A program made the translations under genes and the position numbers. Source: Melastoma dodecandrum (Eukaryota; Streptophyta; Magnoliopsida; Myrtales; Melastomataceae). Taken from it: 64,000 nucleotides of DNA. Of this stretch, positions 1-13,702 are shown one piece after another. The stretch spans positions 124,001 through 188,000 of the forward strand of contig JARUPY010000551.1 of assembly GCA_029817715.1 (NCBI GenBank), given 5' to 3'. The notes under the pieces are model-generated. The model was not told where the DNA came from. It made no database searches and saw nothing but the letters and a program-made list of their open reading frames with translations. The stretch's first letter is position 1, and the number at the start of each line of letters is the position of its first letter.

Positions 1-3000
1 CACGGTTTAGACCTTTGACATATAAAATCAATTTAAAATTAAAAGTTAGCAGTAAAATTGTAAAAAAAAATTAAGTTAAAAGTTAAAACCAAAAGTTGAC
101 CTAAAATCGATTATATTTTATCATGAAAAAAAAGCTAAATATGTGAAAGCATCGGGTATGTTGAACTGATCTGGCGATTATATAGACATGTAAAAGAAAA
201 ACACGTCGAGTAGCTATATTAAAAAATTAAATATAATTTAAAGCGCGAAAGACAAGTCGGAAACAACCAATGAATCGTTCCTTGTTAACAGTAAGGTGCA
301 GTTTTGATAGCAACATCATTTGAATTGGATGCCAATAAATTAAATATACGAAATCGTGATTAATTCTAGTTAAAGTTGAAATAAGGACGAATCATTTGAG
401 TAAAGCTATAATGATTATAGAATTAGCAATACACTAGAATGACCTAAACAATAGAAAAAGGCCGTCACGGCGTTTGATTGGGAAGGCATATTCCATAAGA
501 ATAATGAATAATACTGTTGATTGATTGCTTTTCCATTAAAGAAGTAAACAAAAGTTCATTTTCTTTATAGTTACGAATTAATTTATATATACAAATTCTC
601 GAATTTTGTTATATTTCCATTGAAGATATCGTTTATGTCATCGGATGGATTTAGTCCATAATTCGAGCAAGATTATTTATTCATTTTTTAAAATATAATA
701 TGTAATAAAATTGAAGTAAAACGAGCAGAGAAGAAGATGAGATCCAGTCATTGCCGGGCCAACTTATATAAAATTTATCATTTGTTCGATTTCATCTCCT
801 AATGTGGATATGATTAATCAACATTATCTTCAATCACGTTACAAGGACGACGTTGCATATCTGTAAATTATTAATGCGGTGGTATTTCGTCCTGTTTAGT
901 GGTGCCGAGATCGTGATGCCCTTTTCCCTTTCCTCATCCCAAAAACTTATGTCATTTGTTCCTTTTCCCCGTCCCGAATCTTCGAGCCGGATAATGATCG
1001 GTATTAGTTGGCAATGTCGTGATCAATTTTCGTCGCGACAAAGTTCGTTGACGTTCGCGTCGTCCTCGTTTCCTCCATCTCACCTTCCTCCTCTTCATGG
1101 TTAGTATAATTTTTCTGTGACATTAGAATAATGAAATGACAGAAAATTAAGTAACTCAACCCTTTTCACGTGGATGTTTTTATTTTTTTTAACTACTGTT
1201 CAATTAATAATTTTGTCAATGTCTTAAAATGGGTAAACTTTTGGGAGAGAAAGTGGTGGGATCATAGCCCATAATTAGTACCATCCCATGTGCTAATCTC
1301 ATCAAAAATCAAATTATTAATAATTTCCACCAATCAAAGCCACATTCCTTGTCAGTGTGTGTCTTTTTTCCTTTTCTTATTTCTTTTACAGACAAGTGCT
1401 GGGAGGAGGACGTCTCTGGAATTCCAACGTTGTCATGATTTAATAGCGTGTGTTTATATGTAGACTCAAAATTTCTTTGAGTAGTTTTCACCGTGCATTT
1501 CCAATTTGTTTGTTTGATTCCGAGATAATAAAAATAGTAAATATTTACTATGATAATTTAGTTCCAATTATTATGGCGGCCATTAGTTCGTGTGCCCTTT
1601 TCAGGATTTTGGTTCCTCCGGTCCATGTGATGGAAAAACCCCGAGGATCGTACTCAACGCAAATGAGTGGTCGCCATCTTCATTTTCCTTTTACGTGTAA
1701 AAATGTTTCTGTACACGTAAAATTTCAGCTGTTGATTCGACCGATTTTCTTATCCGATTTGCATGCCTATCCTTTAAAGGCCAAGTAATTCTGAGTGATC
1801 CACGCCATGGTCCACACACTAGTGATTCATGTGGTGGGTTATTCACCTTACGACCATGGAGACGATCGATTAAAATACTCCCTGGATGAGTGTTAAGAAG
1901 ATATGTTAGATGCCATATGAATTAGAAAGGATCGACGAGACAAGATTTGTTATAAGGATTTTATGAATTTACCATTGATAAAAGCATTATTCATCTAGAT
2001 TTTTTTTATCATCTTTCTTTGTTTCTCCCGATCTTGATCCATTTCATTTGTACATCGTTGATGGAGGGAGGTCGGGAAAACGACGCGCGCTTCGTTAAGG
2101 GGGTATTTTCCATCCAGAGTTATGCGTTCTGAATTGTGTTTACGCCTAGTTTCAAACGGGGTGGGTCATCCGTGTCGGCATCATAGAACTCGAGTCAGCG
2201 GAGGACTATGTCGTTTGTGTGTAGCTTACTCACGATGTCTTCCTCACTGTTCAAGCAGAAAAAATGGGGTGGACAACTAATGTTTTAAGATGCCGTGAAG
2301 CAACCTAGTTGTGATCAAGGTCGGTTGTGGATTTCGAATTAGTGGCAGAGAGCTTAAGGCGGAGAAAGCTCATCTAACTCTCTCTTACATTTCATGGAGA
2401 CTCACTTTCCCCGTTCCGGAGCCGCTCGCGATCGGGTTGTCTTCTTGAGGTGGGTATCCACGACGCGTTTTCATTCATCCCGATCCTCCTCGTGGAGATC
2501 GAAATGCCGTCACGTTAAATGTATCCCGATCCTTTCGTGGATCCGTGACTTGGGTGATTACATGTATAAGAGACTTAGGTCGTAGTATTGTCAATGTGTG
2601 TGTGTACATGGATGGGTTTGTCTTTTTTCAAAATTCTCGCCTTTTTGGGAGTCTAAGGGCCCCGTCAATCACGTGGTGGAATTATTCTTGGCTTCTCTTA
2701 TTGGCCACTTTATCAGATGATATGACTATGTGTGTCTCTCTCTATGAGAAACTTGTTATTACAAGTGAGTCGTTTTTTTCCTTTGATTGACCGAAATTAT
2801 AATTAATCGTCACTAATTACAATCAAAACCACGATGACATGGTCATCAACTGATTGTGCTTCTTCTGATTTTTCATACTTATCTTTTGGTCGCGGAGATT
2901 ACAGATGAAATCTCATTCCATTCTTGATACGTCTGTATGGAGATAGATATATTGTTTTTTTTTTTCTTGATGGGAGGTGCTGGGTTGGAGTAATTTTGTG

Positions 3001-5102
3001 CATTCATATCATGAAATGACAGGTCACCATGCTCCCGTGTGTCCTATTAAGAAGCTCATGATCGAGTAAACGAGCCAAATTCAAGAAAATCAACCATGAG
3101 ATGATATACGAGCAGATTTTTAGAAGGTCAAGTGAGTAGGAAGATATCAAAGACCAGATAAATAGTTGAACGAAAACAAGAAGACTGCCAAAACCCGAAT
3201 ATGATGAAAGCTACGAAAGAAAGCTCGTGACTTGAAACATTTACTTTGGCAATACAAAAAAAGTACAATTCTAAGATAATGTGAAAAGAACGAAAATAAC
3301 ACTAAGAACGTATAAAAATGAGGCATTTTCTTTCATCTTTGTTTATAAGGCGAGTGTGCATTCGTTCCTCATTTGTGATTCCCAATTAGTATTTTAAGTA
3401 AAATGGAGGAAAGGGATATGATCATGAATTGTAGATAATAACTCCATCGCGAGAGTGTGGTCGGACCCCCCCCCCCCCCCCTCATGTGTGCCACATCACA
3501 CAATGTTTGTAGTCTATATCCATTATGAACTCCTGTCCACAAAATCATTGGCTACCCCCCAAAAATTATTGATGACAAAGCGTCCAAAACAAGACCTAAT
3601 ATTTTATTTCCTTTTCCTCGCTCGGGATTTCAGATTTTAGATAGACTCGAATCCTTCTCCTAGTCATTTCTCGACATGTCTCCATTATTAGTTTGGTAAT
3701 AATGCTACTTTCTGCCCACATTTTTCGTACTACCAATCTAAAAATAACCCTTCGGGTGGTCCCAGAAACAACCCGATCATCTCTTTAAAATTTTTAGACC
3801 GCAATAGACAAACTATGTGTAATTTCTTCTCGTGCTTATCTCTTTTGATGGAAAATATTCATTTAAAACACATAAAATTAATATTGGGAGAGGGTTGCTT
3901 TCGCGGCGGGATGAGTTACGCGGCTGAAATGGTTTTGGCGGTGGTGGGGGGGGAGAGGGATGGAAAAGGAAATGCTGTCTTTTTAAGTTTTGGAAAGTGA
4001 AAAGATGAAAAAAGATCATATTATTTGTGTTTAATTTTTTCTATTTAATTTTATTCAAATTTTAGTAAGTATTTGGGTCTACGGAATTAGGGTGATTTTT
4101 TTTTTTTAATTGGAGGATAGAGGTTTGAAGGGATTTTCCTTCCCCTTCAAGTTGGAACCCAAACTCGTTGATTTCTTTTCAAGTGGGTTTAATTTTTTAT
4201 CTAGCATTTTCAATTTCTTCTCGATAGTTTTTTAAGAGACTTGGGGCTGTAATAACGTGGGAATCGGATATCGTGTACATGAGCCGCTCCTGATGGGCCC
4301 CATATTTGGGCTCTGACAGCAGGCCCTCTTCTAATGAATGGGCCCCAGTGGCGGAGTGTTGACGGGTTGGCCCAATAAAAATGTCAGGAGACAATTCCAA
4401 ACAAGCATAGACTCTTTTTGTTCTCAGCTCAGATCGCGTGGAGAATGTATGGATTTTGGTCATTTATTTTACCAACACCTCGTAACCATCACTGCGAGTT
4501 CGTCCGGGATCTAGACTAAATGTCGAACCGTCCTATTTTGCTTCCCTCGGCCCGGCCTAGTCAGTACACGAGGATGCTCGGAGGAAGCATTGAAGCATGT
4601 GGGGTCACGTTCGCCTGACTGCTTCCGGTGGCCTAGCTCGTTTGTTTTCTTGTTTTTGTAAAAAGGTCAGGCAAGAGTAACATGCGGACACCCACCCACC
4701 CTTCCCCACGTCTATCCTGTTCCCTACCGTCGTTTTCTTCGGTAATAATAAGAAGACGATGAGAAACAAAAATCCAACAGGGAAGGAGCTCGGAAGAAAG
4801 TGAATGGAGCGAAATTCCCCCCCTCCCACTGGGGGGATCATGCCAGCGTGTTAACGTCCGATCTCGATTTTCGGACAAATCGCAACCCAACAAAACTCTT
4901 ACATATGTTCTACATGACTCTTCCCCAACAACTCGAAATATTCGGATAGATGATTTTCCCAAACCAAAAATTTTGGCATAGGATTTGAACAGAGTGATAA
5001 TTTTGATCTCGTTTCATCTAAAAAGCTTTGATAAAAGGATCGATTCATGATTTACCCCCTCAAAATTTAAGCAAGATGAGATAGCGACTGCGAGAAGATT
5101 TA
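1..5102. other. AT-rich intergenic spacer, no gene supported
   Basis: The stretch is AT-rich and interrupted by stops in all frames. The open frames present (such as 853-1104 and 2394-2790) are short, lack splice partners and resemble no family I know. Visible landmarks are a run of 16 C at 3466-3481 and a GGGCCC-rich patch around 4290-4345. A motif of the form ATCCCGATCCT-N2-TCGTGGA occurs twice, near 2478 and 2523. I see no RNA gene or transposon coding region. Confidence 0.6.
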
Positions 5103-5144
5103 ACATGTGCGATGATGCTAAGATCGAAGTTCAATTTCTTCAAC

Positions 5145-5182
5145 CACGTGCCTGTCGCGTATCAAGGACACGTCGTCACGTG
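5145..5182 (+). promoter_or_regulatory. Two G-box (CACGTG) sites upstream of SGR6
   Basis: Perfect CACGTG palindromes lie at 5145-5150 and 5177-5182, about 120-160 bases before the SGR6 start codon. Paired ACGT-core boxes in a proximal plant promoter are typical bZIP/bHLH sites. A TATA-like CTATACAAAT follows near 5245. Function is inferred from position and motif only. Confidence 0.4.
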
Positions 5183-5302
5183 ACCCTCCCCGGTTCACCT
5201 GCTCTCCGTTCCTCCCATCCCCACCATATCTCCCCACCCCCCACCTATACAAATTCATTACTTCCCCCTCCCTCCTGCAAGCCACAACGACGACTCCCTC
5301 CG

Positions 5303-8300
5303 ATGGCCGGTTCCACCTCCGGCAATCATGTCCCAGCCTCCGGTAATTGCCTGCGGCGATCTCAACCTCCGTTTCTTTCTCCAATATTCGTTGCGGCGAT
5401 TCACTCCGATTTCGGTTCCCCCCCCCCCCCCCGGGCAGAAGCCGTGCAGGTTCTAGTGTCTTCGCTGGCCGATGAGTCGCGGCTCGTCAGGGAAGCCTCC
5501 GCAAGTTCCCTCAAGGACATCGCCCCTCTGTATGTGAATGTATCCCTTAACGATTCCATTTCTTTTGTTGAACTCTTCATTGCCCATCGGCTGAAGTTGA
5601 CGAGTGTTTGTTTGTGCTTGTCCGGCGCTGGCTTTGCAGTAATCCAGTTCTGGTTCTCGAGTGCTCCTTCAATGCGTCCCGCGGCGGCCGTCGCGTAACT
5701 CCGCTTACTCAATGCTTTTTCTCTTTTTCTTGAGAAGTGGAGGGTGATCATCTGTGAGGGTTTGATTGGCTGATTTGACGTTGTTGTTGTTGCTCTTGTG
5801 TGCGGGGGTTGGGTCAGCGTTTTGCAAACATGGCAGGGGCCTTCCAGGTGATGTCTGTGGCTGTCAGTGCGATTAATTCAACCGAGGTTGACTCGGCTTT
5901 CTTGTTGAAGCTTGCTAAGGTTGCTACTGCTGAGATCGTCTCCTCCAAGGTACATTATCTGTCTTCTGGTTACTCTAGCTTTTCTCCACTCCTTTTTGCT
6001 TGTTTGTCTTCTTTCAGCAAGTATTGGTCTTAAGCATGTGAATTGTCTTTCTTTTTATTTGTGTAATGGTTGAATTTGTGAATATATCTTCTTTGTCTGC
6101 CAATTGATTCCTTGCATGGATTGTGGGATATGTAAGAACATCTCGCTGGATATCCAACATATGATATTGTATGCTGCAAAGCTTTGCTAATAGGCCTATT
6201 GGAGATCATCAAGTCAGATGTCAGTTTGATCATTTATTGGAATGCAAACATTTTGAAGCATGATCAAATTTCTTTCTTTGAATTTGTTTTTCCAATAGAC
6301 TTAAATTGGGCGATGTCTTGCTGTTCAGAAACATAGTCTAGATCATGATCTTCTATTTGTAGTAGTACTTAAAAGTTCAAGATCTATAATATCCATGCTA
6401 ATTTTGTAGTTAATTGTGCAAGTGCACGCTTAAATACCTGAGCATGTGTTGTTGTATTCTTAGTAATTCGTAACAGTGTATTACGAAGTTCTCCAATGAG
6501 GCAGCAAGCTAGTAATTGTCTTTCTATTTGTAGGAAATGAATACAGACTGGCAGAAAGCTGCTTCTGGATTGCTTGTATCCATAGGTTCACATCTTCCTG
6601 ACCTGGTAAGTTTGTAGACTGTTCCTTTTCTGTCGTTCTTTGGTGTCTTGTTTTACACTAAACTAAACAATGTTCCGACTGATGAACTCTTCTACTTATG
6701 TCAATGGATTTACTGTTCCAGCAATGTATATGCTCTTTAGCTGGTTTACACGTCTAGAAGTACCTGCCACTAATAGAGTAGAGCGGGATAATGACTCCCA
6801 AGAGAGTAGTTACTGCTGAAATAATCTTTTTTGCCTTGTATTTGCGATACTTTTAACAAAAATGTCCACATGCAAATACACAATGATCTGTTATACTTGT
6901 TATGAAATGCGTTAAAATGTGAAAGTGAAAATACACAATCATATGCTGATAATATATTGTGGAAGGTATTTTTTTTTTTTTGCTAGAAAGGAAATTTCAT
7001 TAGATATACATTAGTCGTTCACATCTAGTTTTAGACATGGAAGATCTCCATGAAGGTAGTCCAAAACAGAATATGGGAAACACATAAGGTGATATTCCTA
7101 CCGATGACTGTTTTAACTAGCTTCTCAGAAACTTTGTTCCGTTCCCCTGCCACGCGAGTGATCTGAGACACCTTGAAATTACATGAGAGCTACCTGTATT
7201 TTTGAATTAGTTGAAGAGTTAGCCCCGCGTTGCGAGCTAGTCGCAGAACCTCATAATTGGCTTCTACTTGTACTAGAAAGCCCTTCATTGAAGGGATTCA
7301 AATGGTAAATCTTGTGATCTGTCCACTGTTCTTATCTCTTGTTACTGCTCCCAGTCCGCTCATTGTGGATGACTGGCCAATTGGTGCATCGGTGTTCAAG
7401 GTGTACGGTATTTCTTTGTTTGATGTCCAGTTGTTTGCTGGTACTGTTTTATCTAGTCAAGTGGTCTTGCCTTTCCCTAGGAGTTTTTATAGCTCAAGTG
7501 GCGACCTTCATAGCATACTGCTTTTGTGTTTAGGATTGGATTGGCATCACAAGAGTCATTTTTCCTTGTAGCCATATGTTATAGGCAGTAGCATCCAGAC
7601 AATCCAAAGATTCTGCCAGACAATCGAGACGTGTGACCAATTGGTGTTGGTCGTTGTTGTATTACTGGATATATTGTCCAAACAATCGAAGAAGCATTTG
7701 GATGTCACCCACCACTCTGATACCAAAAGATATGCCTTTGGGCGACCTTGCGTGACCGACGAAGGCTTGTTAGAGACTCTCATATCTCTCACTCTAGGGT
7801 GACACCTAATTCGATAGGGATAATAAAGCCATAACATTTTTGCTTGCTTTTTCATTAAAAGGTTAACTCTATTAAAATTAGTACACATTATTAACTAATT
7901 GTAACCTGTCCTTAAATTATTGGAACTTTCTTTATCATTCATATCATACAAGCAAGTTAGAGAAGGAAATCTTTATTTGTTCCAGTGGGACAACCCTATG
8001 GTTGGGTTTGGGGTTATTAGGTGGGGTATATCTGCCAACTTGGACCATGTGATGGTGGTCCCAAGGCCAAACAGAGGTTGGAGAGAGGGTTTTCTTTATT
8101 TAAGGAGCACTTTCAGTGCACTCCGGTCTCTTTGGTCTATTCTTGCATAAAGGTAGGGCTGGACAGTAGCCTTTACCCATTTTCGGAATCGAATGTAGGC
8201 TTTCCAAAGGCCGGGCCTTGGTTTAAATTCCTCCAATTGTCAATCTTTTCAAATTAACAAGGCTTGAATTGGGGCATTGGTCAAAGGAGTTGGAGTCGAG

Positions 8301-11300
8301 GTTCTATCCACCCTACTTGCAAAATTTAACATCCAGAATAGGAAATTATGACTTCATATAATTTGGCCTTGATGAATTAGAATTGACAGCTTAGGAATGC
8401 GTTATTTTAGGTGTCCTAAGCTATTGGGATTTTATTATGCAATATGCATTTAGTGTAATGAACAAGTCATGGCATTTCACAATTAATTTATGGACATCAA
8501 CGTTTCGGGCAATGAGATTTTTAAAATATTTTCATGTAATGAGATAGTGTAGTGTATTGCTGACATGCTCATTTGAATGGATTATTTTAACATCGCATTA
8601 CCTTTAAACAAGGAAATAGTGATGCATTTCTGTGCATTTTCCGTTTTCTGTCTGATAAGGTTTCTGTTCTTTTCTTTTCTTTTGGGAGGGGGGAATAAGT
8701 ATGCTTGTGACAAGTTGAAAAATGCGGAAAGCTCTTATATACCGGTCAATCCTTCAAATGCAGTAGAATTGTTAGTATATCCACGTTCACTTGTCCATTA
8801 TTGCTGCAAATATGTAGATGCTGGAAGAGGTTTATCTTCATTTAGTGCGGCCAAGCATAGCTCTTCCTGCCATGGTCCAGATATTAGCAGACTATGCCAG
8901 TACAGATGGTCTGTATGTATGATGTAATTATCCTCTATTACTAGGCCATGATATTTTGATTCATTGTCGTTTTGTAACCTTTGGAATCAATTAAAGCTTT
9001 ACAGTTTACTCCAAGGCTCAAAGGTGTCTTGTCACGCATACTTCCTCTCCTTGGAAATGTTCGGGATCCCCAAAGACCAGTGTTTGCTAATGGTATTTTG
9101 TCTCTTCTACGACGAGGGAGATATTTAAAAGGACCAGATTCAGTGACATTTATAAGACTAAATGGGAACTTATTTTGTGTATAGAAGGTCATATATAAAC
9201 CTTTCCAATGAAAATTGTACAATTTGAAAAAAACAAATGATGCTATCATGCATTGTCTTACTTAAGCAACGACATTAAATATCATGTTTTTCTTTTCAGC
9301 ATTTAAATGTTGGGCCCAAGCTACTAAGCAGTACATGATGGAGTTTCCTTCTCATTCACCTCTCGATGATGATGTCATGTGAGTCTCCACAATAATCCAT
9401 AGAGTGATATCCTATTGAAAGCTTTCTGATTAAGTTTCGGGATTGACAGGTCATTCTTAAATTCTGGCTTCGAGCTTTTGTTGAAAGTATGGGCAGCATC
9501 CCGTGATTTAAAGGTTTTTTTAAACCTCTCCTGCCATTCCTCATATCAGTTCTTACTCTAATATATGTCAATATTGGTTGCGGAGTTTAGGAATCAATCT
9601 TTGAACTGAGTGCACGTAAAATACAAAGTCTAGCTATTTGTACAGTTTAAGTTAACCTATCATATAGTGTGGGTTATTTGCTTCTGTATTGATGTGATAC
9701 TGTGTGCATTTGGCTTTGTTGATCTGAAAGACATCTGTTGAAGTAGGTTCGCGTTTCTTCTGTGGAGGCATTGGGACAAATGGTTGGTCTTGTTACATGG
9801 ACACAATTAAAAGCAGCTTTACCAAGACTTGTACCAACAATACTAGAACTGTAAGGAGTTTTATTTTGGCTAGTAGGCCAGCTTTTTGAAGTAGGAATAT
9901 AAAGTTTGAACTCTTGGAAAGAAAAGGAAGTTTAAACTCTAATTGTGTAGCTAATTTATTTTCTCTATTTTTTTACACAAATATTAGTAATAGTCAGTTT
10001 CATACTAGAAGTAACTACATTTTCCTAATACAGCTGTTTAAATGTAGATGCTTTGTTGTATTCGTTTATTATCAGGTATAGACGAGATCAAGATGCATCT
10101 TACCTTGCTACATGCAGTCTTTATAATGTCTTACATACATCTCTCATGTCTGAAAGTGGGCCGCCTCTATTAGATTTTGAGGTAATGAATTATTTTTCAC
10201 CTTTTGTTTTCCTACCTTGCTCATTGATTAATGGGTTTAGTATTCTCTCCAGGAATATTGAAGGTTTTAGTTCTCCTTTAGTTTGCCAGATTTTTTTTGA
10301 TAAGTAGTTCGCCAGATTTTTTCTTTGAGTTGAAAAGTGGGATTAGCTACAATATTATTCGTTTACAGTAATTGTCATCGTCAAAGGTTCAAATTATGTG
10401 GTCTACTTTTTAAGAATAAATTAATTGACTTTATTTCTAATGAATATGGTGTAATTGCTAAAAGGTTTGTCATTGATATGAGGTTGTCCTTAGCTATTTA
10501 GACTTGGGGATTTCTGTTGATTAATTGGATATGCTGTACAAGGTTTGGCACAGTTAACTCAGGACAGGATTTTGTGAAATTGAATTATTGGTACTATGCT
10601 AAATAATATTTGCTGGAATTATTTTAATCTTCATTATAATACTAGAGTTTTGTCGTAGGATTTAACGGTCATATTGTCGACACTTCTCCCAGTGGTTTGC
10701 CTAAATGATAGCAAAGAGCGTTCAGATTTCTCAGTTGGATTGAAGGTATGATGGAATGCAGTTCCCTTTGCTGTGCATTTCTTAACAAGGTAGGGCTAAC
10801 CGACAAATTGAGCTATTTCTTAATCAATAGCACATGAATCAAACATAAAAACTAAGGCATGATGGGCAGCAATTTTAAGCAACATGGCTTTTCTATTTGC
10901 ATCTTTTCGCAATGTTATCAAAGGCACAAGGGTGCGTCTCGCACTAGAGGTGCACACTGTACCATTTAAGGCACTGTCAGGAATAATTGTAAAGAACCCT
11001 TCATTTTGCTTAATTTTTAGGTGGAAAACAAATAAAGAAACTCCATGGGTTGCTGTTGCGATGGTTAGTACCACCGTAGTGCGCCATTGCAGCACACAGT
11101 ATGCAGCTGCTGGCTGCATTACAGCAACAAGATACAGAGAAAGCTGCTGCTGGCAGTATGCGGTAGCCAGAACCAGCAGCAGCATTTTATTGGTTATTTA
11201 GATGATTTCTTTTGGCTGTATTAGGCCAATCCTTGCCTTTTTAGAAGGCTATTGTAGCGCTTGGAGTAGCACCTTGGGGAGCCGCCTCAAAAAAGGCGCC

Positions 11301-13663
11301 AGGGCTCGCCTTGCCTCACCTCGTCTTGATGCCTAAGCGAGCACCCCAGTCGCCTTTAATAACACTATCGTTTCATGATTCTTTTTATCCAACAAATTCA
11401 AGTTTAGAAGTTTAATTTCATGTCTCTTGACATAGTTGAAAACCCTTGGGACAAAAATTTAGCTTTAAATGGTAATGTAGCAATATAAAGAGCTTTGTTC
11501 CTCAATAACGTTAGTCTGCAAAATAATTTGCGAAATAGGTCGGTTAAACCTTAAATTCATAGACTAATGTCAACTCTAAGTTTGTTACTCATAGTTCAGT
11601 TTTCAAAGAACTTTGAGTTACAAGCTCAGATTTTTGAAGTCCCCTGCCAATCTCTCATGTGATATGTCTGGTTTCTATGAACTCTAAATTTTGAATTCAT
11701 AGTTCAAAGTGAACTCTTGAATCACTCAGAGTCTACTCTGAGAAACGCAAAACTGCTTTTTGTTTGAACCGGGGGAAGAGTGTCAGACCCTACTTTTTGT
11801 TTGAACCCGTAAAAGCTGCATTCCTTGGGTTGTCAAGGGATCAATTCGAACTCTGAGTTCTCAACTCAGAGATCATGAAAACAAGACGAATCACATGAAC
11901 TCTGAGTTAGAACAAGACAAATCACATGAACTCTGCGTTTAGAATTAAGAGTTTGAACGGGACTTCAAAACTCTGAGTTTGTAACTCAGAGTTTTTTGAA
12001 AACTGAACTCTGAGGTACAAACTCAGAGTTAGTGGCATTAGTTTACAAATTTTATGTTTAACCAACCTATTTTGCAAATTATTTTGTAGACTAACGTTAT
12101 AGAGGAGAAAAGCTCGTAATATCAATGGTTCAACAAATTACCTGTTGATTAAAAATATAACAACACTTGAGATATAATCATTTAAATTTAAGGTGTTGAT
12201 ATATCTTGGGTAAAGGTTTTCAGAAGCCACAATGTTTGTGAGAAAATTTGACCAAAATCCGATACATTCTTAATGACTTATAGCAGTCTTAAAATGATTT
12301 TCTAAAATGAAAAATATCATTCCTTCCTTTGTTTTCCCCATCTGTTTTTCTAAGATGGCGGTTAACTTTTCTGAAGTTGCCATTCCATTGCAGAGTCATG
12401 TGGTTCACAGTTATTCATTCCTAAAAACATTTAAGACAAATAGGAGAATAGAGACATTGAACACTTTGAAATGTCTTGTTGACATGCCTCCTTTTCTTAT
12501 TGACATACCTCCTTTGCATATCATCTCCTTACAACAAATTAGTTGTTGAATCTTGCTCACTGGGATTGTTTTGAGTGATCAAAATCTTTCATGGAGCCAA
12601 TTCAAATCGAATCCTTCGTTAACTTTGTGTTTTGCATGCAGACATACAATGAAGTTCAGCGCTGCTTTCTCACTGTTGGCCTTGTGTATCCTGATGATCT
12701 GTTTGTTTTCCTAATGAATGTGAGTACTTTTATTGATGCTATCAGCGAGACTTTTAAGTATTTTAGAATACAATATCGACAACTAGACATGTTATGGACT
12801 TGAGATAATGCATCTTTTTGCTATATTCCTTCTTAATTGAATGATAGGATTGGCTATCTTTATTCTGCCTGTTATCCTCGAGCTGTTTGTTCTACTGTTA
12901 TGTTATATGTTGACGGTTGGTGCTCATCACTACGACCAGAAATGCCGGTTAAAAGAGGAGTCCTTGACTTTTGGCACTCTGTGTGTTCTAAAGCATCTTG
13001 TACCCAGGTTTGTAATTACAACTTCACTCTTCTGTTTACTTCTACATGTACTTATTTTCTGTCTTATTGAAGATTATTGGAAGCTTGGCATAGTAAGAGA
13101 TCTTCACTAGTTGAAGCAGTAAAGTCATTGTTGGGGGAGCAAAGTTTGAGTGTGCAGAAAGCTCTTTCAGAGGTATTATTAGTAAATCAGATCAGTACAG
13201 TTTCAGGAGACTTGTTTGCTGGACTATGATGTGAATTAATTGTCCTCATTGTAGTTAATTGTGGTGATGGCTTCACATTGTTACTTGGTTGGTCCATCTG
13301 GGGAGCTTTTCGTGGAGTATTTGGTCAGTCATTGTGCATTGCCTAATCAAGAGAGAAATGACCTTGTTACGTCCAAGAACACCAACCATAGAAGATCAGA
13401 GGTCTATTTCTTGTTCTGGAGGCATAATGTTGTTTGGTGTTGCTCCTTATTTGACGAGGCATTATTCAGAGATCGGGAATGTGGTTGAACTTTGATTGAT
13501 AAGAATGAATCATTTGGTTTATGTGTCTATTGCCAATGGGGTTTCGACGGACTATGATAGTCTGTGCTTGCAGGTTAAGATTGCAGCAGTTACTTCCCCT
13601 GAATTGAGGGCTATTTGTGAAAAAGGTCTTTTACTGCTGACAATAACTATTCCTGAAATGGAG

Positions 13664-13702
<39 letters not shown>

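Noticed and set aside
5105..5698. 197-codon plus frame at the SGR6 start
   Set aside because: It reads through introns 1 and 2; the real exons use only parts of it, in other phases for exon 3.
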